From: an uncultured Candidatus Binatia bacterium
Lineage (GTDB): Bacteria > Desulfobacterota > Binatia > Bin18
DNA: 64,000 bases
Direction of reading: 5' to 3'
Assembly (NCBI GenBank): GCA_958296235.1
Contig: OY282457.1
Span: forward strand, 62,001-126,000
The translations under genes and the position numbers were made by a program. Positions 7,592 through 15,271 of this stretch are shown here, piece by piece. The notes beneath the pieces were generated by a model. The model saw only the letters and a program-made list of their open reading frames with translations. It was not told where the DNA came from and did not search any database. Every line of letters starts with the position of its first letter. Within the stretch, counting starts at the first letter, position 1.

Positions 7592-8032
7592 ATGGACACC
7601 CGACCCAAAATATTTTTTGACGAGGCGTATGAGGGGATGCCGCTCCCCCAGGCGACCTATGGTCCGATGGACCGTCTGGCCTATATCCCCGTAGCCATCA
7701 TTCTGCGCGACACCAATCCGCTGCATCTTGACCGTGTCTACGCGCAGGAACGGGGGCTGCCCGACGTGGTACAGCAAGGTCCCCTCAACGAAACTTTTCT
7801 GTATCGTTTTCTGACTGATTGGCTGCATCACCCCTGGGACCTGCGAAAAACCAGGCTACGTTTTGCCGCCAATGTTTTTCCGGGTGATCGCTTGACCTGT
7901 GGTGGAGTGGTGAAGCGGGTATATCATGCCCATGACGAGCCCCGAGTCGATTGTGAACTCTGGCAACAGAATCAAAAAGGGGAAAAAATTCTGACTGGTG
8001 AGGCGACCTTTACCTTGCCGAAACGCGGCTAG
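7592..8032 (+). CDS. MaoC-family (R)-enoyl-CoA hydratase-like subunit
   Basis: The protein has 146 residues. The motif LRDTNPLHLDRVYAQERGLP is the hydratase-2 signature, with the catalytic Asp and His (D-x-N-P-L-H) intact. The C-terminal half (RLRFAANVFPGDRLTCGGVV) completes the hot-dog fold. It pairs with the preceding non-catalytic half, probably hydrating or dehydrating an acyl-CoA thioester. The exact chain or pathway is unknown. Confidence 0.86.
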   Translation: MDTRPKIFFDEAYEGMPLPQATYGPMDRLAYIPVAIILRDTNPLHLDRVYAQERGLPDVVQQGPLNETFLYRFLTDWLHHPWDLRKTRLRFAANVFPGDRLTCGGVVKRVYHAHDEPRVDCELWQQNQKGEKILTGEATFTLPKRG

Positions 8033-8067
8033 GGGGTCTACTGGGTTGATTGGGTCGGGTGCCGTTT

Positions 8068-8664
8068 ATGTTGGCCGAAAAACGACGGCTGCGCACGCTG
8101 CTCCGTCAGCAGCGGCGGGCTCTTTCAGCGCAGGCCGTCAGAAAAAACAGTCAGCGGATTGCGGCCCGTTTGTGTGTGCAGGTGATGTCTCACCAGGCTC
8201 GGCAGGTTCTGCTGTACAGTCCCGATGAAAATGAGGTGGAAACCGAAGGAGTGTGGCAGGTAGCCTGCCGGCGAGGAACAGCCGTCTACTATCCGAGAGT
8301 GACGGCAGATAAACAGGAGATTGAGTTTGTTAGGCGTCACGCTAACGATCATTTGATCCCGGGCGTTTTTGGCATCCCGGTCCCACCCGGAGAAGATATC
8401 CTCAGGCGTGTCGCCCAAACTGCTCTGGCGCTGCTCCCCGGCGTTGGTTTTGATCGGGCCGGCCATCGACTTGGACGAGGGCGAGGCTATTATGACCGGG
8501 CTTTGAGAGGCGTATTGGCTGGAGCGCTGCGCGTTGGTCTGGCCCATGACTACCAAGTCGTTCCACGTCTCCCTATTGATGAGCATGACGAGCGCGTGGA
8601 CTACATTGTCACGGAAAAGCGACTGATCGAATGTGCCGGAACCGGCGTGGAAAAAGCTGGGTAG
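8068..8664 (+). CDS. 5-formyltetrahydrofolate cyclo-ligase
   Basis: Starting at MLAEKRRLR (ATG 8068) the protein is 198 residues, the usual size. The N-terminal KRRLRTLLRQQRRAL helix binds ATP and folate, and LLPGVGFDRAGHRLGRGRGYYDR is the family's signature P-loop-like segment. It converts 5-formyl-THF to 5,10-methenyl-THF with ATP, in the cytosol. In E. coli a 6S RNA gene lies upstream of this gene; no such RNA is visible here. Confidence 0.93.
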   Translation: MLAEKRRLRTLLRQQRRALSAQAVRKNSQRIAARLCVQVMSHQARQVLLYSPDENEVETEGVWQVACRRGTAVYYPRVTADKQEIEFVRRHANDHLIPGVFGIPVPPGEDILRRVAQTALALLPGVGFDRAGHRLGRGRGYYDRALRGVLAGALRVGLAHDYQVVPRLPIDEHDERVDYIVTEKRLIECAGTGVEKAG

Positions 8665-8729
8665 GCGGCACGCTGGAGGACTGCAAGAACACAACGCGAG
8701 GAGGGGTGACGAATAGCGCCTGGTTGGAT

Positions 8730-8758
8730 TTGCCCTTCTTGTACCATTTCGGTTATAG
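8730..8758 (+). promoter_or_regulatory. Sigma-70-type promoter for the fumarate-reductase-like operon
   Basis: TTGCCC (8730-8735) is separated by 17 bp from TTATAG (8753-8758), 22 bases before the ATG at 8781. The short leader leaves little room for other control elements. Confidence 0.55.
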
Positions 8759-8780
8759 TGGCCTGCGCTAGAGGGTGTCT

Positions 8781-10400
8781 ATGCCCAAATACGATGTTCT
8801 TATTGTCGGCGGCGGGGTTGCCGGACTCCGGGCCGCCCTTGCGGCCAGGCAGGCAGGCGTACAGGTTGCCCTGCTCAGCAAGACCCATCCGCTCCGCAGC
8901 CATTCTGCGACCTCGTCAGACGGATTGAATGCAGCCTTTGGAAAAGACGATTCGTGGCAGCAGCACGCCCAGGATACGGTCCGGGCCGGAGCCGGCCTGT
9001 GCGACCAGGCGGCTGTCGAGGAGATGTGCCGCGCAGCGTCAGACGACATTATTCAGCTCGACCATATCGGGGTGCCATTTAACCGGAATGCTGAGGGCAA
9101 ACTCGACCGGTGGGCCCTCGGCGGGCATACCAGCCCACGCACGGCATTTTCTGCCGATATGACCGGCCATGCTGTGCTCAACACGCTCTATGAGCAATGT
9201 ATACGGGAAGAGATTCCCAGTCATGAAGAGTGGCTCGTGACCTCCCTGGTTGTTGAGGATGGCATCTGTCGCGGGGCGCTCGCCCTGGAGCTTGGCACAG
9301 GTAACCTCGCAGCGTTCGGCGCGTCCGCCGTGGTGCTGGCCACGGGTGGCGCCGGGCGTGTGTATGCCCCGAGCACGGCCTCGCAATCGTGCTGCGGTGA
9401 CGGTATGCGTCTGGCCTATAGAGCCGGGCTGGGCCTCAGGGATATGGAAATGGTGCAATATCATCCCCTGGGCTTTTGCGAACGGGCGGCCTTTGCCTCT
9501 GAAGGTGCCTTGGGCGAGGGCGCTACGCTGTGCAACCCGGACGGACAACCCATCCTTCAGACAGACGACCTGACGCTCCGGGACGCGCTGTGTCGCTCGC
9601 TCGCTTCCGCGGAGGATGGCGCGACACTCGATTTCCGCTCGATTGGCAAAGAGCGTATTGGCGCCCGATTCCTCTATTTGGAGCGAGCAGCCAATGAGAT
9701 GGCTGGTATCAGCCTGGACACAGCGCCGCTGCCTGTCATGCCGCGCATGCATCGTGTCCTGGGTGGCATCCAGACCGATACGAACGGGGCAACGGCTGTC
9801 TCCGGTCTGTTTGCTGCCGGAGAGTGCGCTTCTCCTGGGGTGCACGGGGCCAATGCCCTGGCCGGGAATGCGCTGACCGCCAGCGTTGTCTTTGGTCGGC
9901 GGGCCGGTAGCGCTGCGGCCGCCCAGGTATCGATCGTCGCTCCCCAGACGATTGCCGACTCTACCCTGGAGGATGCCCGACTCGCGCTGGCGGCGATTTT
10001 TTCCCGGCCGGCCTCAGAGGATACGGTTGTGGCGATTCAGCGCGCACTGGCGAGCGCAATGGCTGAGTACGTTGGGCTCGTACGGGACGCGGCCGGGTTG
10101 CGGGAGGCTGCCGGCTGTGTCGCCGACTTGCAGACACGCTACGCTCAGGTTGGGCTCCGACATCACGGCAAGATGTATAACCATGAATTGCTCACTTTTT
10201 ATGAGCTGGGAGCGCTGCTCGACGTTGCCGAAGCCATTGTGACTGCGGCCCAGGAACGACAGGAAAGCCGTGGCGTCCACCACCGGAGCGACTTCCCGGC
10301 AACGAACGATGCGGAGTGGCAGCATCATTCGTTGGTGACGTATGGACCCGCTGGACCAAGCCTGACCACCAGTCCGGTCAATGCCGGGCAGTCTGCGTGA
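8781..10400 (+). CDS. Fumarate reductase/succinate dehydrogenase-like flavoprotein subunit
   Basis: The chosen ATG at 8781 gives 539 residues. The N-terminal FAD Rossmann motif (DVLIVGGGVAGLRAALAARQ) is followed by HPLRSHSATSSDGLNAAFG, keeping the histidine that carries covalent FAD in FrdA/SdhA. QYHPLGF and SEGALGEGATL correspond to the substrate histidine and Glu region, and HRVLGGIQTD to the second substrate histidine. The site that reads HGANRLG in FrdA (Arg390 in E. coli) reads HGANALAGNAL here, so a key carboxylate-binding arginine is Ala. With the next two genes it forms a CCG-type membrane-associated complex without membrane anchor genes. A substrate other than succinate or fumarate is possible. 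Confidence 0.85.
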   Translation: MPKYDVLIVGGGVAGLRAALAARQAGVQVALLSKTHPLRSHSATSSDGLNAAFGKDDSWQQHAQDTVRAGAGLCDQAAVEEMCRAASDDIIQLDHIGVPFNRNAEGKLDRWALGGHTSPRTAFSADMTGHAVLNTLYEQCIREEIPSHEEWLVTSLVVEDGICRGALALELGTGNLAAFGASAVVLATGGAGRVYAPSTASQSCCGDGMRLAYRAGLGLRDMEMVQYHPLGFCERAAFASEGALGEGATLCNPDGQPILQTDDLTLRDALCRSLASAEDGATLDFRSIGKERIGARFLYLERAANEMAGISLDTAPLPVMPRMHRVLGGIQTDTNGATAVSGLFAAGECASPGVHGANALAGNALTASVVFGRRAGSAAAAQVSIVAPQTIADSTLEDARLALAAIFSRPASEDTVVAIQRALASAMAEYVGLVRDAAGLREAAGCVADLQTRYAQVGLRHHGKMYNHELLTFYELGALLDVAEAIVTAAQERQESRGVHHRSDFPATNDAEWQHHSLVTYGPAGPSLTTSPVNAGQSA

Positions 10401-10439
10401 CGGGAGTCTGTTACTAAAGGCAGAGCATGGAGGGGACCT

Positions 10440-11408
10440 ATGGAAACAACATTTAAGGTCTACCGTTTCGACCCTGAAAATGGGAGTAAACCGGATTTTG
10501 CTACCTACCAGGTAGACCTGCCGGATTCGGCGACCGTGATGGATGGGCTCAGACATATTCGGGATGAACAGGACCCCAGCCTGGCGTTTCGGGCCTCGTG
10601 TGAGCGGGGGTCGTGCGGTGACTGCGCGCTCCGTATCAACAAAAAAGGCCGGCTCGGCTGTACCCTGAAAATCGCCAAAACGGTCAAGAATGGCGTTGTG
10701 ACTGTCGAGCCTATTCGCAATATCCCGGTGCTGAAAGACCTGGTGTATGACCTTGAGGGCTTCCTCTGGAAGAAAATAAAGTCGGTCCAGCCCTGGATTA
10801 CGCCCCGCGAGCCGGAACCCAAGGGCGAATACGTGGTCGCCGAGGAGCAGCTGGCCGAAGTCCGCAAGGCGATGAGCTGTGTTATGTGCGGCCTGTGTGA
10901 CGAGGGCTGCGCGGTGATTAAAATTGACAAGGACTTCGTGGGTCCGGCCGCCCTGACCAAGGCGTATCGAGCCGTTTTCGATCCGCGCGACGGCCAGCAC
11001 AATGAGCGCTTAACGCTGGTCAGCGAGCCTGGGGGCGTCTGGGACTGCACGCACTGTTTTGAGGCCAATGGGCATTGCCCTCTGAACCTGGAACCGACCG
11101 ACCGACTCTTCGAGGTGCGCGACGAGGCGATTCGACAGGGCATTCGCTCCGGCACCAGGAATCCCAAGGTGCAACGGCATTACGATAGCTTCCTGAATTC
11201 GGTCAAGCGTAGCGGCTGGCTGGATGAAGGCCGGCTGGCGATCGAGAGTGAGGGCCTGACCAATATTGCCGGCTTGGCGAAACTCCTGCCCACGGTAATC
11301 AGGGCCATCCCCAAGGGCAAGGCCCCGCTGCCGTATTTCCATCACAAGCGGCCGGGCGCCGAGGCGATTCGACGCATCATAGACAAAGCCCAGAGGAGCG
11401 AAGCATGA
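10440..11408 (+). CDS. Fumarate reductase/succinate dehydrogenase-like iron-sulfur subunit
   Basis: The protein has 322 residues. The N-terminal ferredoxin domain has CERGSCGDCALRINKKGRLGC for [2Fe-2S]. The C-terminal domain has CVMCGLCDEGC and CTHCFEANGHCP for the additional cubane and 3Fe-type clusters. About 80 residues beyond the last cluster make it longer than E. coli FrdB; such tails occur in CCG-linked (type E-like) complexes. It transfers electrons from the flavin to the CCG subunit, whose start codon overlaps its stop (ATGA at 11405-11408). Confidence 0.88.
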   Translation: METTFKVYRFDPENGSKPDFATYQVDLPDSATVMDGLRHIRDEQDPSLAFRASCERGSCGDCALRINKKGRLGCTLKIAKTVKNGVVTVEPIRNIPVLKDLVYDLEGFLWKKIKSVQPWITPREPEPKGEYVVAEEQLAEVRKAMSCVMCGLCDEGCAVIKIDKDFVGPAALTKAYRAVFDPRDGQHNERLTLVSEPGGVWDCTHCFEANGHCPLNLEPTDRLFEVRDEAIRQGIRSGTRNPKVQRHYDSFLNSVKRSGWLDEGRLAIESEGLTNIAGLAKLLPTVIRAIPKGKAPLPYFHHKRPGAEAIRRIIDKAQRSEA

Positions 11409-12292
11409 AGTACGCATTTTATCCAGGCTGTGTGTCGCGTGGGGCCTGTCCTGAACTCTATCCCGCTTCGGTCAAGGTGGCGGAAACACTCGGGATCGAA
11501 ATCGAAGAAGTGACTGATGTCGGCTGTACTGGCGCCGGAGTGTTGAGCCGTGATCTGTCCGACCCCATCAACGCCCGGACCTTGGCCAAGGTGGAAGCTA
11601 TGGGGCTTTCCTCCCTCATGACGATCTGCAGTACCTGTCAGGGGGTCTTTACCCAGGCCAATCATCGTTTCAAAAACGAGCCTGAGTACCGTCAGAAAAT
11701 TAATGCCGAATATCTGGCCGAGGAGGGGCTGGAATACAAAGGCACGGTGGAGGTCAAGCACCTCTTATGGGTGTTGATGGAAGACTATGGGGTGGAGAAC
11801 CTCAAGCCGTATATCAGGCGGAAACTGACCGGGCTCAAGGTCGCGCCGTTCTATGGCTGCTACATCCGTCGTCCGACCTCCATTATTGCGCCAAAAGGCT
11901 TGTCGGGGCGGAAAACCTATTTGGAGGATTTGCTCGACGTTCTTGGCGCCGAGTCCGTGGATTCGAGTGGGAAGTCCAAATGCTGCGGCTTTCCGATTCT
12001 GACGGTCAACGAAGAAAATTCAATGCGGATGGTGAGCGATCATACCGGTGACGCCAAGACGAAGGGGGCCGACTGCATGGTGACTCCCTGTCCCCTGTGT
12101 CATCTCAATCTTGATGCCAACCAGCCGACGGCCGAGAAACGGGCGGGGACCCAGATTGGGATGCCGATTATCCACCTCCCCCAGCTCCTGGGTCTGGCCT
12201 TTGGCTTCGATGAGAAGGAAATGGAACTCCAGCGGCATATCGTTTCGACCGAGGCTGTTTCGCGTCAACTGGAGGTCAGTATCAGATCATAG
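11405..12292 (+). CDS. CCG-domain (HdrB/SdhE-like) electron-transfer subunit
   Basis: The protein has 295 residues and two cysteine-rich modules. The first starts YPGCVSRGAC and continues VGCTGAGVLS and ICSTCQG. The second has PFYGCYIRRP, KCCGFPILT and CPLCHLN. HdrB/SdhE proteins use such CCG modules to hold a noncubane [4Fe-4S] cluster that hands electrons to quinone or disulfide. The second module is canonical, but in the first the CCG triad reads CTG, so probably only one site is active. Overlap with the preceding gene and the missing cytochrome b anchor support a type E-like complex. Confidence 0.88.
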   Translation: MKYAFYPGCVSRGACPELYPASVKVAETLGIEIEEVTDVGCTGAGVLSRDLSDPINARTLAKVEAMGLSSLMTICSTCQGVFTQANHRFKNEPEYRQKINAEYLAEEGLEYKGTVEVKHLLWVLMEDYGVENLKPYIRRKLTGLKVAPFYGCYIRRPTSIIAPKGLSGRKTYLEDLLDVLGAESVDSSGKSKCCGFPILTVNEENSMRMVSDHTGDAKTKGADCMVTPCPLCHLNLDANQPTAEKRAGTQIGMPIIHLPQLLGLAFGFDEKEMELQRHIVSTEAVSRQLEVSIRS

Positions 12293-12393
12293 CGCGTCCC
12301 TCTCTGGTTTGGTTGTGAGGGGCAGGTGCCCTCTTTACTCCGGGACTCTGGGGCGTCGATCACCCTGAGATTTGTTTTTTACCAGTTGCGTTT

Positions 12394-13434
12394 ATGGCGA
12401 CACAGCCGACGAGAAAGACGTTTCGCCAGCCCGACGAAATTTTTGCGTTCCTGACCAAAGAGCCACTCTCCCCGCTCTACCTCTTTCACGGTGAGGAGAC
12501 CTACTTCATTCATCGCGCCATCGCCCTGGTGCGGGCGCGCCTGGGTGAAAACCCGGCAGTCTATACGTTTTATGCGGGAGAAGACCCTCTTGAGCGGCTA
12601 CTTGAGGCTTGGGGCAGCGCCTCACTTTTTTCCGAACGTCAATTAGTCGTACTCAAGAACGCGGGCCAACTGTCCGCCGCCGACCGGGAAAGCCTGACGA
12701 CTGAAGCCGAACTCCGGGATGACAGTCAGCCCCTGGTGGTCTGCGTGCAGGGCAGGGCCAATCTCAGCCAGAAATTCTTTTCTGTGTGTGCAAAGCGGGG
12801 GTTTGCTGGCGAATTTCGCTCGCCTTTTATCAACCAGATCCCCGGCTGGGCGCAGCGTTTTGCCCGGGAAAGGGGGGTCCGTCTCAACGCCGAGGCGGCC
12901 TCGTATCTGGCCGACCATATTGGAACCGATCTGCTTGCCTTGTCCACCGAGATTGACAAGCTGGTTGCTTTTGTTTTCCCGGCAACCGAAATAGACCAGG
13001 CCGTGGTCAGGCAATGTATGGGGGATCTGCATCAGCACTCGGCCTTTGATCTGGCCGAGGCTTTGGGGCGACGCAACAGCAAACGGGCGGTTCGCCTGGT
13101 ACAGGAAGTATTGCGCGATGAGAAGCGAGCGCTCCCCGCCTTGCACGCGCTCGTCAGTCATTTTCGGCGTCTGTGGCAGGTCAAGGATTTGTCCGATGCG
13201 AATGCTCCGAGCAGTCAGATTGAACGGGCGGTCGGGTTGCGCGGCCAGCGGCTGCGCGCTGCCGTGGAGCAGGGTCGTGTCTTCTCAAGTGCAGACCTGC
13301 GCCGCATTTTGCGGCATGCCTCGCAATTAGATCTGGCTCTCAAATCGAGTCCGACTTCCCCACGTCTCTTGTTCGATGCCTTTGTGTTGGACGTCTGTGG
13401 GAGAGGAGCTATTGAAGGTAGGCCCAGACTGTGA
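12394..13434 (+). CDS. holA: DNA polymerase III delta subunit
   Basis: The protein has 346 residues with the HolA pattern: an N-terminal clamp-opening module (SPLYLFHGEETYFIHRAIAL), an AAA-like core without Walker motifs (LVVLKNAGQLSAADRESL), a GTDLLALSTEIDKLVAF helix and a C-terminal collar domain (HQHSAFDLAEALGRRN, then ALHALVSHFRRLWQV). It opens the beta clamp within the clamp loader. A short gene overlaps its stop by four bases. Confidence 0.92.
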   Translation: MATQPTRKTFRQPDEIFAFLTKEPLSPLYLFHGEETYFIHRAIALVRARLGENPAVYTFYAGEDPLERLLEAWGSASLFSERQLVVLKNAGQLSAADRESLTTEAELRDDSQPLVVCVQGRANLSQKFFSVCAKRGFAGEFRSPFINQIPGWAQRFARERGVRLNAEAASYLADHIGTDLLALSTEIDKLVAFVFPATEIDQAVVRQCMGDLHQHSAFDLAEALGRRNSKRAVRLVQEVLRDEKRALPALHALVSHFRRLWQVKDLSDANAPSSQIERAVGLRGQRLRAAVEQGRVFSSADLRRILRHASQLDLALKSSPTSPRLLFDAFVLDVCGRGAIEGRPRL

Positions 13435-13778
13435 CAGACAAAACGGATGACTCACCCAACTCCGGTCAACTCGGCTTTGCGTTTTTTTCTCCGGCAAGTG
13501 AGGCTGTAACTCCGCGTCAAGGAAACGGGAGCCGCGCTCAGGCGTCGCTTGCTACCCTGCTGCCCCATTTCCAGACCGCATTCCTTGAGACTCCTCTGGA
13601 CGAGGTGGACCGGGAACTCGCGCCCTTACTTGAGCTATGCGAATCGGTTCTGACGCGGGCCCTTGACGTTGCTCGGAAAAGAGAATCTCAGGGCTGGTCC
13701 GAGGCTGAATACCGCAGCCTGCGCGGGATCGGCCAAACGCAATGGTTGCTGATTGAGGCCCAAGCCAAAAAACGCTGA
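13431..13778 (+). CDS. Hypothetical protein (115 aa)
   Basis: The GTG at 13431 overlaps the holA stop in a GTGA, so the two are probably translated together. The first 40 residues are polar and likely disordered. The rest forms two helices (DEVDRELAPLLELCESVLTRALDVARKRE and a second ending IEAQAKKR). No family is recognised. The position suggests only co-expression with holA. Confidence 0.6.
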   Translation: MTDKTDDSPNSGQLGFAFFSPASEAVTPRQGNGSRAQASLATLLPHFQTAFLETPLDEVDRELAPLLELCESVLTRALDVARKRESQGWSEAEYRSLRGIGQTQWLLIEAQAKKR

Positions 13779-13807
13779 TTGTCTGATCTGTTTCGCTGTT
13801 GATTCTC

Positions 13808-13873
13808 AAAAAAACCCCGACAGTGCTACGTCCGCGGGGACGTCCCGTGGGTGATGAACACGGGCTGCCGGGG
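13808..13873 (-). terminator. Intrinsic terminator closing the structured RNA
   Basis: On the minus strand CCCCGGCAG (13873-13865) pairs with CTGTCGGGG (13823-13815) with one G-T, followed by seven T (13814-13808). Two smaller hairpins, CCCGTG/CACGGG and ACGTCC/GGACGT, are nested in the loop. Confidence 0.7.
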
Positions 13874-13926
13874 TCACGGTGGCGCCTGGTCCTCCCAAGC
13901 GACCACCCGATTTGGGATAGGTCGGC

Positions 13927-13971
13927 CTAAGAGGCCGCCACCTCACTGATCACCGTCGTTGATAACTGCAC
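13927..13971 (-). CDS. Candidate 14-aa leader peptide in the structured RNA
   Basis: A GTG at 13971 lies seven bases after AGGAGG and opens a 14-codon frame, MQLSTTVISEVAAS, that stops at TAG inside the GGCCTCTTAGGCC hairpin. A second frame (ATG, starting MLDPRWVRRERRWSS) overlaps it upstream. A strong ribosome site on so short a frame is typical of translated leaders that control RNA folding. Coding is unproven. Confidence 0.35.
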   Translation of the reverse strand: MQLSTTVISEVAAS

Positions 13972-14064
13972 TAGACCACCTCCTTTCTCGGCGCACCCAG
14001 CGCGGGTCCAGCATCCGCTCAGCCAGGAACCGATCGCCGCTACCGGCCCGAGGCTCGGTCCGCT

Positions 14065-14089
14065 CTGTCCTATCGCATTATAGGGACAG
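14065..14089. promoter_or_regulatory. Minus-strand -10 box inside a palindrome
   Basis: CTGTCC-TAT ... ATA-GGGACAG forms an inverted repeat (14065-14073 with 14080-14089) that covers the minus-strand TATAAT (14082-14077). A good -35 at normal spacing is not seen; CTGACA lies 22 bp upstream. The palindrome may be an operator. Confidence 0.4.
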
Positions 14090-14247
14090 AAACGACGCGG
14101 GCTGTGTCAGCCCGACCGAAAAACTGGCCCCAGCCTACGCCCAAATGTCCCACGTGTCCACAGGAGCCTGTGCGGTCTGTCATTGCCCTTTTTCTGTTCG
14201 GACGGCTCTTGCGGATATGCGCCGCGCTCTATACAGTCCTGTGGGAT

Positions 14248-15129
14248 ATGCCCAACTTTCACGCCTTAGCCGTTTTTGAAGCCTGTGGCTCTTCAACAGA
14301 AGAGATCCAAGAATCCGTTTCATCCCTCTTTGCGTCCTTCTCGCATCAACGTGTCCGTTACCATGAGCACGAACTGAGTGCAGGCCCCAGCGCTGCGCCA
14401 GCAGGGAAAAGCTTCTACTGCATGGTGTTTATCGACTGCGATGTCGATGCCTATACCGAAGAAAAAGCGCTGGACTTTGCGAATGACGCCTTTGAGTATA
14501 TTTCGACGGAGGCCTGCCAATATCTGGCCTTCGGGCTCGTTCCCGGTCGTCAACGGGTACAGCGCCGACGGGAAGAAGCGAGCGATACTGCCGCCAGCGA
14601 ACGGGGCGGGCGGCGGCGCGGTACGCCGGGTCGGGGTCGGAGGAGACGAGACGAGCAGGAACGCGACAGAGGGACGCGACAGGAAACGGACCAGACCCAG
14701 GTATCCCAAGGAGAAGTCCCGTCAACACCTGCTGCTGAACCAGGCGAAACGCCTCCCGCTCCAGAGCCGGAGATACAGGCGGTTGCAGTTGAGCCGGAAG
14801 AGGTTGAAGCGCCAACCGAACTTGAGGTGGACATTGAGGCCGGCGAGCCGCCGGCGCCGCCACCCCGCAGCTCTGCGGCAATGCAGGTGACCGTCACCGT
14901 CAAGCTCCGGGCCTCCGAGCTCAAAGACTCGCTGAATGGGGAGACACCGCCCGCGCAGCAAGACCTGGTTCAGATGGCGATTGCTGAGGCGCGCAACCGC
15001 CACCCGGAAGTGCCCGCGGATGTTGCGCCCGAGTCAGAATCCACCCCGCTCCCCGGTGGTGATACGCTGCTGTCGTTGACCTGGAAATACCCGGCCCCGG
15101 TTCTTTCTTCAAAAGAATCTGCGTCGTAA
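14248..15129 (+). CDS. Hypothetical protein with Arg-rich and Glu/Pro-rich linkers
   Basis: The start MPNFHALAVFEACGSS (ATG 14248) is chosen because codons upstream look unlike protein; the product is 293 residues. Residues 1-105 form a compact domain (VFIDCDVDAYTEEKALDFANDAFEYIS). A strongly basic arginine stretch (about 110-145) and a Pro/Glu/Ala linker (about 155-210) follow, then a short C-terminal domain (MQVTVTVKLRASELKDSL). The basic segment could bind nucleic acid. No family is recognised. Confidence 0.65.
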   Translation: MPNFHALAVFEACGSSTEEIQESVSSLFASFSHQRVRYHEHELSAGPSAAPAGKSFYCMVFIDCDVDAYTEEKALDFANDAFEYISTEACQYLAFGLVPGRQRVQRRREEASDTAASERGGRRRGTPGRGRRRRDEQERDRGTRQETDQTQVSQGEVPSTPAAEPGETPPAPEPEIQAVAVEPEEVEAPTELEVDIEAGEPPAPPPRSSAAMQVTVTVKLRASELKDSLNGETPPAQQDLVQMAIAEARNRHPEVPADVAPESESTPLPGGDTLLSLTWKYPAPVLSSKESAS

Positions 15130-15194
15130 AGTATACGGTCGCTTCTCACGCCTGTCAGACCTCTCGAACAGCACTGCTCCTCCATAGCGCCTGC

Positions 15195-15217
15195 CTGAAA
15201 AAGACTCGCTTTTTCAG
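15195..15217. terminator. Hairpin, possible terminator
   Basis: CTGAAAAAG-ACTCG-CTTTTTCAG is a perfect 9-bp inverted repeat between two plus-strand genes. No separate T-run follows, so termination would depend on the T-rich arm itself. Confidence 0.4.
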
Positions 15218-15271
15218 AGGACCCGTGTTACACCACCCGTCGTACCGGCAGGGATAAAGCGGAGGTGCAGT

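Larger units (their letters stand above)
13808..14070 (-). ncRNA. Candidate structured RNA with leader ORF and intrinsic terminator
   Basis: A TATAAT box on the minus strand (14082-14077) predicts a start near 14070. The transcript would run to a strong terminator whose T-run is at 13814-13808, about 263 nt. Read 5' to 3' it holds a Shine-Dalgarno (AAAGGAGGTG), a 14-codon ORF, a GGCC-TCTTA-GGCC hairpin containing the ORF's stop, a TGGTC...GACCA hairpin inside a GGTGGCG...CGCCACC stem, then CCCGTG...CACGGG and ACGTCC-CCGC-GGACGT hairpins inside the terminal stem. No protein gene lies downstream on that strand, so it ends as a free-standing RNA. I cannot match it to a known RNA class. Confidence 0.5.

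Noticed and set aside
13808-14070. 6S RNA, SRP RNA or RNase P RNA
   Set aside because: None of their conserved cores is present, and the hairpin order is different.
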